This document shows positions 40,006 through 47,564 of a DNA stretch of 55,941 nt, in pieces (position 1 is the first letter of the stretch; every line of letters starts with the position of its first letter). This DNA comes from Caryophanales bacterium UBA1427 (GTDB taxonomy: Bacteria; Bacillota_I; Bacilli_A; ML615J-28; CAG-313). The notes under the pieces are model-generated. The model saw nothing but the letters and a program-made list of their open reading frames with translations. It did no database searches and was not told where the DNA came from. Location of the stretch: assembly GCA_002329485.1 (NCBI GenBank), contig DCTZ01000031.1, positions 1-55,941 on the forward strand, written 5' to 3'. A program made the translations under genes and the position numbers.

Positions 40006-41244
40006 ATGACATTTTTTGAAGAATTACAGTGGCGGGGACTGATTCATTCCATCACTGACGAAGCATTAATCGACATTTTAAACAACGGCCATATCACTTT
40101 CTACCTTGGCGCCGACCCAACCGGAGACAGTTTGCACGTCGGGCACCTATTGGTTTATCTGTTTTCCAAACGTTTGGAACTGCACGGCCATACCCCAATC
40201 TTTTTGATTGGCGGAGCAACCAGTTCGATCGGCGACCCGAAACCGGGAGGGGAACGGACACTGCTTTCCCGGGAAGAAATCGAATACAACGGCCAAAAAC
40301 TATACGAACAAGTTCTCAGAATGTTTAACTGCGAAATGGTCAATAACTATGATTGGACCCATAAGATCGATGTTTTGTCGTTCCTTCGCAATTACGGCAA
40401 ATATTTCAATGTCAATTACATGATCAACAAAGAAACCGTCAAAGCGCGGCTTGATTCGGGTATTTCGTATGCGGAATTCTCGTACCAAATCCTTCAGGCT
40501 TTGGACTTCGAATATTTATACCGCACGAAAAACTGCCAGTTGCAAATCGGCGGTCAGGATCAGTGGGGAAATATCACGGGCGGTTTGGAATTAATCCGAA
40601 AAATGAACGGCGCCGATGCCAAGGCATACGGTTTAACCGTTCCGCTTTTGACCAAAAGCGACGGACAGAAATTCGGCAAAACCGAATCCGGTGCCGTTTG
40701 GCTCGATCCTAAAAAAACCACCCCTTATGCGTTCTATCAGTTTTGGTACAATACTCCCGACGAAGACGTTATCAGCCGTTTGAAACAGTTCACGTTCCTT
40801 TCGAAAGAAGAAATCGAAGCGTTGGAAGAATCGCTCAAAACCGAACCGCATTTACGTAAAGCCCAAAAAGCTTTGGCTGCGGAAGTAACAAGATTCATTC
40901 ACGGCGAAGAAGCTTTGCTACAGGCCGTCCGAATCAGCGAAGCGCTCTTTTCGGGCGAATACCAAGGCTTGTCCCACCAGGAAATCCAAATGGCTTTTGA
41001 AGGTTTGCCGGTTACCAGTGTCGAACCGGGCACCGGTTTGATCGATGCTTTGGTTTTGGCCAAAGCGGCGGTTTCCAAACGGGAAGCAAGAACCTTCATA
41101 ACCAACGGGGCTATTTCGGTAAACGGCAAAGTTGTCGATTTCTTGGAAGCAACGCTCGAAAAAGACAATACCGTCGGTGATACTTTCGTGGTGATCCGGC
41201 GCGGCAAGAAGAACTATTATTTAGTGGAGCTGTCGCAAAAATAA
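40006..41244 (+). CDS. tyrS: Tyrosyl-tRNA synthetase
   Basis: Class I synthetase of 412 residues. GADPTGDSLHVGHLLVYL contains the HIGH equivalent, QDQWGN lies in the tyrosine pocket, and KFGKTE is the KMSKS equivalent. A C-terminal S4 domain (about 345-410) binds tRNA. Bacillota tyrS often has a T-box leader, but here it follows ccpA by 17 bases with AAGGAG and no leader, so tRNA-sensing control is absent. Confidence 0.95.
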   Translation: MTFFEELQWRGLIHSITDEALIDILNNGHITFYLGADPTGDSLHVGHLLVYLFSKRLELHGHTPIFLIGGATSSIGDPKPGGERTLLSREEIEYNGQKLYEQVLRMFNCEMVNNYDWTHKIDVLSFLRNYGKYFNVNYMINKETVKARLDSGISYAEFSYQILQALDFEYLYRTKNCQLQIGGQDQWGNITGGLELIRKMNGADAKAYGLTVPLLTKSDGQKFGKTESGAVWLDPKKTTPYAFYQFWYNTPDEDVISRLKQFTFLSKEEIEALEESLKTEPHLRKAQKALAAEVTRFIHGEEALLQAVRISEALFSGEYQGLSHQEIQMAFEGLPVTSVEPGTGLIDALVLAKAAVSKREARTFITNGAISVNGKVVDFLEATLEKDNTVGDTFVVIRRGKKNYYLVELSQK

Positions 41245-41281
41245 GTCGGCATATATATTTGAATAAACAAAAAGTTTTAAG

Positions 41282-41310
41282 TCCTTGCGAAAAACGCAAG
41301 GATTTTTTTT
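41282..41310 (+). terminator. Terminator of ccpA-tyrS
   Basis: TCCTTGCG (41282-41289), AAAAA loop, CGCAAGGA (41295-41302), then eight T. Confidence 0.9.
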
Positions 41311-41376
41311 GTTCCCATTCTTGGGTTTTGTTTTTTGGCCTGACAAAAGAAGCATCAAACCAAATATTTTTCTTTA

Positions 41377-41414
41377 ATAAAACGTTATCATTTTATTTTT
41401 AAGTATGCTATAAT
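41377..41414 (+). promoter_or_regulatory. Extended -10 promoter with cre-like operator (glycan locus, first)
   Basis: TGC-TATAAT (41406-41414) is an extended -10. ATAAAACGTTATCA (41377-41390) matches cre (TGWAANCGNTNWCA) at 12 of 14 positions and covers the -35 zone. The operator CG is 26 bases before the -10, as in the promoter at 46643. Confidence 0.55.
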
Positions 41415-41433
41415 ATTTTTAATGAGGTGACCT

Positions 41434-42519
41434 ATGAAAGCAATTGAAGCATTCGAAAAACTCCTTCAGGAATCAATCGACGACGGTGCTTTTCCCGGAG
41501 CCAATTATTGCATCGTTACCAAAAAACGCAGCTACTTCGGTTCCTTGGGAAACCGAGCCCTCTTTCCCGAAATCGAAAAGAACAACATCGATACCGTCTA
41601 CGACATGGCTTCTTTGTCAAAAGTAGTTTCCACCACCAGTTTGATTTTGAAATTGGTTGAAGCGGGCCGTCTGAGGCTCCATACTGCGGTGCAAACCTTT
41701 ATTCCGGAATTTAGGCATCAGGAAGTTACGGTTTGGGATTTACTGACCCATTCGTCGGGACTGCCCGCCGATGTTTCGCGTGCCAAAGAAATCGCAAGCA
41801 AAGAAGAATTGATGGAAAAAATCTTTGCGATGGATTTGGTTTATCCGCGAAATTCCCAAATCGTTTATTCGGATATCGGCTATATTTTGCTCGGCAAAAT
41901 CATCGAAAAAATCACCGGCGTTCCGTTAGACCGATATGCCAAAGAAATTTTATTTACGCCACTTGAAATGTTCGATACAACCTACAATCCCGGGGATAAG
42001 AAACGGTGCGCTCCGACCGAAGAACGGAAAGACCGGATTGTCCAGGGTATTTTAAGGGGAGAAGTACACGACGAAAAAAGTTATATTTTGGGAGGAGTGG
42101 CCGGCCACGCCGGGTTATTCTCCACGGTAACGGATGTTGCGCATTTTATCGACATGATTCTGAACAAAGGTGTCTATAAAGGCCGACGCATTTTTTCCGA
42201 AGCCGTTATCGATTTGCTCTTTGCGCCTAAGGTCGAAATAAGTCACCCTTTGATTAAAAACTACGATCGCCGCGGAATCGGTTGGATTATCCAATCATGC
42301 TATTCTTCGGCCGGCGACTTGGTTAGCGAAGAAACGATTTTACACACCGGTTTTACCGGAACCAATATCTGGATTGACCGCCGAAACGAAATCGGTTTTT
42401 GCCTGTTGACAAACCGCGTTCACCCGACGCGGGAAAATTTAAAAATAATTACCGTTCGGCCGAAACTGGCCAACTTTATCATGGCGCATCTCGATGAATT
42501 TAAAAAGGAGGATCTATAA
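41434..42519 (+). CDS. Serine hydrolase of the beta-lactamase/PBP4* family
   Basis: Protein of 361 residues without signal peptide, so probably cytoplasmic. The penicillin-recognising triad is visible: SLSK (Ser60, Lys63), YSD (Tyr145) and HTGFTG near 315. Similar genes (AmlB/YbbE) sit in the Bacillus murein recycling cluster, which suggests an amidase or esterase acting on imported muropeptides or amino-sugar esters rather than antibiotic resistance. It is first in a close run with the tandem GNAT, PIG-L and GHL10 genes and has a cre-like operator. Confidence 0.75.
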   Translation: MKAIEAFEKLLQESIDDGAFPGANYCIVTKKRSYFGSLGNRALFPEIEKNNIDTVYDMASLSKVVSTTSLILKLVEAGRLRLHTAVQTFIPEFRHQEVTVWDLLTHSSGLPADVSRAKEIASKEELMEKIFAMDLVYPRNSQIVYSDIGYILLGKIIEKITGVPLDRYAKEILFTPLEMFDTTYNPGDKKRCAPTEERKDRIVQGILRGEVHDEKSYILGGVAGHAGLFSTVTDVAHFIDMILNKGVYKGRRIFSEAVIDLLFAPKVEISHPLIKNYDRRGIGWIIQSCYSSAGDLVSEETILHTGFTGTNIWIDRRNEIGFCLLTNRVHPTRENLKIITVRPKLANFIMAHLDEFKKEDL

Positions 42520-43503
42520 ATGCGTTATTTGTATTACGAGGATAAATATTTTAACGGCTTGTTGAACCTTTGGAACGAAGAAGCCGAAATCAGAGGTTTT
42601 TATAAACCTTTTACGCCGGAAAGTTTCCGGGCTCATGTAATCAATCATCCGGATTTTGCCGACTCGGCTTCCTTTATCGCCCTTGACGGGGAAGAAGTTG
42701 TGGGATTTGTTTGCGGGATTGTCAAAAAAGCGGATATCACCGATTTGTCCAAACCCGGTTACCTGACCGCAATCCTGGTCAAAAGCACCCACCGGAGAAG
42801 AGGAATCGGAGCCAAACTTTTGGAAATGTGCGAACTGGATCTCAGACGGAAAGGACGAAAAGCCATTCGCGTCGTTTTCCTGAGCAATATGAACTGGCCT
42901 TGGTATATTCCCGATACCGACAAACATGACCATCCGGGCGCACCGGCTGTACCGGTCAATTCTCCGGAATACTTTTTCCTGCTTCATCATAAATTCGATG
43001 TCCAAGGTTTTTGCGATGCCTTCCATTTGCCGCTCGACAAATACGAAACACCGGCGGACGTTTACGAAAAAATGAAAGCAAATTCCGAAAAAGGCTTTTC
43101 CATCGATTTATACGATCCCAATGTTCATTACGGTTTGGACGAATTTTGCGCCAATATTCAAAACGAAGCTTTTGAAAGAGCTATCCGTTACAACCTTTCT
43201 TTGGAAAGACCGAATCCGTTTCTGGTTGTCTCGCAAAGGGGCAAAATCGTCGGCTGGACCGGTGCCATGTATACCGAACCTTCGGGAAGGGCCCACTTCG
43301 ACGGTATTGCGACCGATCCGAATGTCCGGGGTGTCGGACTCGGAAAGGCTTTGTTCTGCACGCTTTGCCAATATTCCAAAGAACACGGTTCGAAGTTCAT
43401 GACGTTCTTTACCGGTCTTGACAACCTTGCCCGTAATATCTATTTGTATGCCGGATTCAAGATCGTGCAAACATTCGCAATTATGAAGAAGGAGTTGAAA
43501 TAA
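42520..43503 (+). CDS. Tandem-GNAT acetyltransferase
   Basis: Cytoplasmic protein of 327 residues with two GNAT domains, as in mycothiol synthase-like enzymes. The first (about 1-150) has ILVKSTHRRRGIGAKLLEMC; the second (about 190-325) has GIATDPNVRGVGLGKALFC. Both acetyl-CoA loops are intact. AAAAGGAGG precedes ATG 42520, which is directly after the previous stop. It overlaps the deacetylase gene by one base, so an N-acetyltransferase and an N-deacetylase are made together. Substrate unknown; an amino sugar or its conjugate is inferred. Confidence 0.7.
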   Translation: MRYLYYEDKYFNGLLNLWNEEAEIRGFYKPFTPESFRAHVINHPDFADSASFIALDGEEVVGFVCGIVKKADITDLSKPGYLTAILVKSTHRRRGIGAKLLEMCELDLRRKGRKAIRVVFLSNMNWPWYIPDTDKHDHPGAPAVPVNSPEYFFLLHHKFDVQGFCDAFHLPLDKYETPADVYEKMKANSEKGFSIDLYDPNVHYGLDEFCANIQNEAFERAIRYNLSLERPNPFLVVSQRGKIVGWTGAMYTEPSGRAHFDGIATDPNVRGVGLGKALFCTLCQYSKEHGSKFMTFFTGLDNLARNIYLYAGFKIVQTFAIMKKELK

Positions 43504-44201
43504 TGCCTGCACCAAGAAAAATCCTTGCCATCGGCGCTCATGTCGGCGATATGGAATTGACCGCCGGCGGGCTGCTTGCCACCAACTCCCTTAACGGCGG
43601 AACCAATCTTTTGCTTGCTTTAACCGCGGGCGAAAGAGGCAATCCCCCGCACTTGACCCAGGACGAATACCGCAAGCAAAAAGTTAAAGAAGCCGAAACT
43701 TTCGCCGAGATGGTTAACGGAAAAGCCATCGTGTTCGAATACAAAGACGGCGAACTTCCGAACAACGAAGAAGTAAGACTGAAAATTGCCCAGGTCATCC
43801 GGGATTTTGCCCCCGATGTGATTGTTACCCATTGGAAAAGCACCATGCACAAAGACCACAACAATACCCATCTCATGGTTCCGGACGCACAGTTTTACGC
43901 GGGAATCGATGTTGGGGACAAACTTAAGGGCAAACGCCATTATGCGCCGATTTATTTCTGCGAAAACTGGGAAGATGCGGACGAATTTGTACCGTATGTC
44001 TATGTCGACATCACCCCGGGTTTTGAACTGTGGCAAAAAGCGATGCAAACCCATTGGTTTATCATGAACAGCAAATCTTTCCCTTATTACGATTATTACT
44101 CGGCGCTTGCCAGAGTCAGAGGCTGTTTAAACCGCACGCAGTACGCCGAGGGGTTTGCGGTATACGACCGGCAAAAAACCGTCAAAAGGGAAATGCTATA
44201 A
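43503..44201 (+). CDS. PIG-L/LmbE-family deacetylase
   Basis: Protein of 232 residues in the family of GlcNAc-conjugate deacetylases (MshB, BshB). The zinc motif is GAHVGDMEL: His13 and Asp16 match metal ligands, and a further ligand is in MHKDHNNTH. The usual AHPDDE has become AHVGDME, so the Asp that acts as general base in MshB is Gly15 here. I recall AHxGDxE variants as a subgroup. It has no signal peptide and is joined by single-base stop-start overlaps to the genes on both sides. Confidence 0.75.
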   Translation: MPAPRKILAIGAHVGDMELTAGGLLATNSLNGGTNLLLALTAGERGNPPHLTQDEYRKQKVKEAETFAEMVNGKAIVFEYKDGELPNNEEVRLKIAQVIRDFAPDVIVTHWKSTMHKDHNNTHLMVPDAQFYAGIDVGDKLKGKRHYAPIYFCENWEDADEFVPYVYVDITPGFELWQKAMQTHWFIMNSKSFPYYDYYSALARVRGCLNRTQYAEGFAVYDRQKTVKREML

Positions 44202-46507
44202 TGAAAAAATGTATTAAAGGGCTAAACGCCCTTTTCTTAATAATTTTGAGTTTTGTCTTTTTGTTTTCTTCGTATCCTGTACCGGCCTTTGCGGCGGAAG
44301 AAGAACCGCTTTTGGTAGACGGCAAGAAAGTCACGTACCTCAATTCTTCGACGCAGGTTACCATCCCCAAATTCTACCAAACTCCGATAGCGGAGATGCG
44401 GGGGGTGTGGGTCGCCACGGTTTTCAATATCGATATCGGAAAACAGGCGGGAACAACCGAAAGCGCCATCAAAGCTTATCAGGATAATTTTGTGGCTATC
44501 TTGGACCGGATGGAACTGTATCGCATGAATACGATTTTTTTCCAAATCCGCCCGGCCAATGATGCTTTTTATCCTTCGGAACTGAATCCCTGGAGCGAAT
44601 TTCTGGCCGGTCACGGAGTAAATCCCGGTTGGGATCCGCTGGAATGGATGATCGAAGAAACCCATAAACGGGGAATGTTTTTTCAGTGCTGGCTCAATGC
44701 CTTTCGCATCACCCCAAGCGCTATTCTGCCGAACGAAACAAATGCTTCGCGATACTCCAATGAAGAATTGATTTCCCTCAAACACCAGAAACTGAACAGC
44801 CTTTCGGAAATCAGTTTCGCCCGTCGCCATCCCGAATATGTTATTTTGGGCGAAAGCGACACCAAACTGATATTGAACCCGGGGGAACCGGCGGTTCAGG
44901 ATTTTTTGGTCGATACCATCACGGAAATCGTCTCCAAATACGATGTCGACGGTTTGCATTTTGATGATTACTTTTATCTTTCCGGAAGCGGGGCCAATTC
45001 GCAAACGACGAATCGAAATTTTGCGGGGGGGAATACCGTTTGGCACAACGAAGATACTTTGAACGATTTGGGCACTTACAATCGATATGTCAATAATCCT
45101 TCCTCTTTCCAAATGCCGGCGGGTTTATCTTTGGGCGATTTCCGTAGGGAAAGCATCAACAACATGATGCGTAAAATCCGGCAGGCCATTGATTCCCACA
45201 ATCAAAAAACCGGGAAGTTTGTGGAATTCGGTTCCAAACCGGCTGCAGTCTGGCGTTCGAACAGCGAATACTGCCCGGGCAACGAACGGACTTCTCCGGA
45301 CGGTTCCAATACTCACTGTTATGCTTACAGCTCGTATTACGATTTATTCGCCGATACCAAAAAATGGGTCGCAGAAGGTTTGGTCGATTATATCGCTCCG
45401 CAGGTCTATTACGACTTTGCCAACCGGGAAGTGCCGTATGCGGATATCGTGAGCTGGTGGGCAGATGTGGTTTCAAAAACCAACGACGCTCGGGAAGCCC
45501 AAGGTTTAAAACCGGTTAAAATGTATGTGGCGCACGGTATCTATCAATTCGAAGACAGCGATACCCGCTTTTTGGACCCCAAAGAAATGGTTTACCAACT
45601 GAAGTTCAATCAGAAATTCCCTTGCATCAAAGGTTCGGCGGTATTTGCCTATAACGACTTATTGGCTAATACGACTACCCTCTTGAAACAGGGGATGGCC
45701 TATTTTCGCACGGTTTGGAATCAACCGGTATTGCCGCTTCCGCGGGGCGAAGACGATTCGGGTAATCTTGCAATCGACCATTTAAACATTGTCCGAAAAC
45801 AAGCGGAGTCTGAGTTCAAAATATTTATCCCTTACCGGGAAAATATCGCCTATTATGTTTTGTACCAAACGGATTCGGGCGGTAAAATCGATTTAAACAG
45901 TTCCCAAAACCGCTCTGACATAATTTCTGCCCGGAAGGAAGGCAACATCCTTAATCTAACCAAAGAAGAAAATAAACGCTACTTTCTTCGGCCGGTATCG
46001 AAAAACTGCCATCCTTCGTCAAATATCAAAGAAATCGATTTTGGACAGGCGCAACCGAATACGCCGCCGGAATTGGGAGAAATCATTTTCAACGAAGGGA
46101 AACCGATTATTACCCCGCTCACCGATACACTGATTAAATTCAAACAGGCGGTTGATGCGGAAGACCGAATAATCGATTATCAGATCTTGGTGTCGATTAC
46201 GGGACCTGAAGGCAACTTCCGCTATGAGGTGGAAGACTATGAAATCGTGGGCGAATATATATATGCTTACTGGTATTCCTTTGCCTTTGACATCGAAGAA
46301 GTGTGCGTGAAAGTAATCGCCTCCGACGGGGATTTGGAAACCTATCGGATTTCCAACGTGGCCAAACTTGTTTCCTCGTGTCAAAACCAAGACCCCGAAC
46401 CAGAACCGAATCCTGGCCCCAAAGGCTGTCAGACAGGTACCTGCTGGCTGACTTATGCCTGGTTGTTTTCGTTCGGGCTTCTTTTCTTGCTTAAAAAACG
46501 AAGATAA
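44201..46507 (+). CDS. Exported GHL10 (DUF187) glycosidase, DigH-like, copy 1
   Basis: Protein of 768 residues. Signal peptide about 1-31 (ends PAFAAEE). The GHL10 barrel covers about 60-480: MRGVWVATVFNIDIGKQAG, FQIRPANDAFYPSELNPWSE and DGLHFDDYFY with paired Asp. E. coli DigH of this family cuts peptidoglycan strands lacking stem peptides. A beta-rich region follows, then GCQTGTCW, a hydrophobic helix and KKRR at the end. LNAFRI replaces the LNPYR of the other two copies. It starts in the deacetylase stop and ends before a terminator. Confidence 0.8.
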   Translation: MKKCIKGLNALFLIILSFVFLFSSYPVPAFAAEEEPLLVDGKKVTYLNSSTQVTIPKFYQTPIAEMRGVWVATVFNIDIGKQAGTTESAIKAYQDNFVAILDRMELYRMNTIFFQIRPANDAFYPSELNPWSEFLAGHGVNPGWDPLEWMIEETHKRGMFFQCWLNAFRITPSAILPNETNASRYSNEELISLKHQKLNSLSEISFARRHPEYVILGESDTKLILNPGEPAVQDFLVDTITEIVSKYDVDGLHFDDYFYLSGSGANSQTTNRNFAGGNTVWHNEDTLNDLGTYNRYVNNPSSFQMPAGLSLGDFRRESINNMMRKIRQAIDSHNQKTGKFVEFGSKPAAVWRSNSEYCPGNERTSPDGSNTHCYAYSSYYDLFADTKKWVAEGLVDYIAPQVYYDFANREVPYADIVSWWADVVSKTNDAREAQGLKPVKMYVAHGIYQFEDSDTRFLDPKEMVYQLKFNQKFPCIKGSAVFAYNDLLANTTTLLKQGMAYFRTVWNQPVLPLPRGEDDSGNLAIDHLNIVRKQAESEFKIFIPYRENIAYYVLYQTDSGGKIDLNSSQNRSDIISARKEGNILNLTKEENKRYFLRPVSKNCHPSSNIKEIDFGQAQPNTPPELGEIIFNEGKPIITPLTDTLIKFKQAVDAEDRIIDYQILVSITGPEGNFRYEVEDYEIVGEYIYAYWYSFAFDIEEVCVKVIASDGDLETYRISNVAKLVSSCQNQDPEPEPNPGPKGCQTGTCWLTYAWLFSFGLLFLLKKRR

Positions 46508-46562
46508 AAGGTTATTGATTTTAAAAGCGAACTCGCGAAAATGAGCTAAAAGCAAAAGAATT

Positions 46563-46594
46563 AGGACGCATTCACAAGGTGCGTCTTGTTTTTA
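46563..46594 (+). terminator. Terminator after the first GHL10 gene
   Basis: AGGACGCA (46563-46570) pairs with TGCGTCTT (46580-46587), one wobble, followed by GTTTTTATT. Confidence 0.75.
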
Positions 46595-46610
46595 TTGGGA
46601 AAGATGATAA

Positions 46611-46648
46611 TTAAAACGCTTTCTTAAATCTTTGACATATGATATAAT
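46611..46648 (+). promoter_or_regulatory. Promoter and CG-centred operator of the dipeptidase operon
   Basis: TGA-TATAAT (46640-46648) is an extended -10. TTAAAACGCTTTCTT (46611-46625) matches cre at about 12 of 14 positions and shares AAACGCTTTCTT with the promoter at 51380. It covers the -35 zone. Confidence 0.55.
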
Positions 46649-46685
46649 ATATATATGAAATGCAATGAAAGGTGGCCGCTTTAAT

Positions 46686-47564
46686 GTGAAGATCTATGAT
46701 ACTCATTGCGACATTTTCGATAATCTTTTTCGCAAATACCGTAACGGCGTAGGCGATCCTTTTTTGACCGACCATTTGTCTTCCTTGCTAAAAGGCGAGA
46801 TTGCCGGGGGAATATGGGTTATTTATTCCGAAAGCGATTTTGATATCGTCAGTGCATATCAGGACGCTCTGAAAGTCTATGCGCCGTATGAAGATAAGTT
46901 TTCGGTAATCAAAGGTTTGGAAGGCTTGCGCAATGTCAAAGATTTGGCAACCTTGGACAAATTGTATCAAATGGGAATCAGGCACGCCTCGCTAACCTGG
47001 AATGAAGCCAATCATCTTGCGGGGGGAGTCAAAGGTCCCAAAGAAGTCGGTTTATCCGCTCTCGGGAAAACCTTTATTGCTTACATGAACGAAAAAAAGA
47101 TGATTGTCGATGTCTCCCATTTAAACGAAAAAAGTTTTTATGACGTGCTGAGCGAACGCCCTCGTCTTCTCATTGCCTCTCACTCCAACAGCCGGTCTTT
47201 ATCGGAACATCCCCGCAATTTAACCGATCATCAGTTGAAAGCTTTGCAGGAAGCGGGAGGAATGATTGGGGCAGTAGCCGCCCGACGCTTTGTTTCTTTG
47301 GATCCTTTAAAACAAAACATCAAAGGCTTAGTCGATCAAATCGAATATTTGATCAACATCATGGGCGAAGACCACGTAATGTTAGGACTTGATATGATGG
47401 ATTTTTTGCCCGGATACGTCAATGACAACCTTGACGATTTAAGAAGCCACGGCGACGCGCAGGGAATTGTCAAAGAAATGTTTCAACGGGGCTTCAGCGA
47501 AACTTTGGTTAAAAAAATCAGCCATCAGAATTTTGAAAAATTATTGCAAAGGAGTCTATTATGA
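46686..47564 (+). CDS. Membrane dipeptidase family M19
   Basis: Zinc dipeptidase of 292 residues. KIYDTHCDIFD holds the first HxD ligands, VDVSHLN and ASHSNSRSLSEHPRN the later His, and the barrel closes with DHVMLGLDMMDFLP. M19 enzymes cleave dipeptides including those with D-residues, which suits muropeptide stems. There is no signal peptide, so it acts inside the cell. The start is GTG 46686, 10 bases after AAAGGTGG (46668-46675); ATG 46665 has no ribosome site. It overlaps the next gene by 4 bases. Confidence 0.8.
   Translation: MKIYDTHCDIFDNLFRKYRNGVGDPFLTDHLSSLLKGEIAGGIWVIYSESDFDIVSAYQDALKVYAPYEDKFSVIKGLEGLRNVKDLATLDKLYQMGIRHASLTWNEANHLAGGVKGPKEVGLSALGKTFIAYMNEKKMIVDVSHLNEKSFYDVLSERPRLLIASHSNSRSLSEHPRNLTDHQLKALQEAGGMIGAVAARRFVSLDPLKQNIKGLVDQIEYLINIMGEDHVMLGLDMMDFLPGYVNDNLDDLRSHGDAQGIVKEMFQRGFSETLVKKISHQNFEKLLQRSLL

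Noticed and set aside
41434..42519. Antibiotic-resistance beta-lactamase
   Set aside because: No signal peptide, wrong family (PBP4*/AmlB type) and a glycan-metabolism neighbourhood.
46632..46648. TTGACA at 46632 as the -35 of the dipeptidase promoter
   Set aside because: It is only 5 bases from the TATAAT at 46643; the extended -10 with upstream operator is the better reading.
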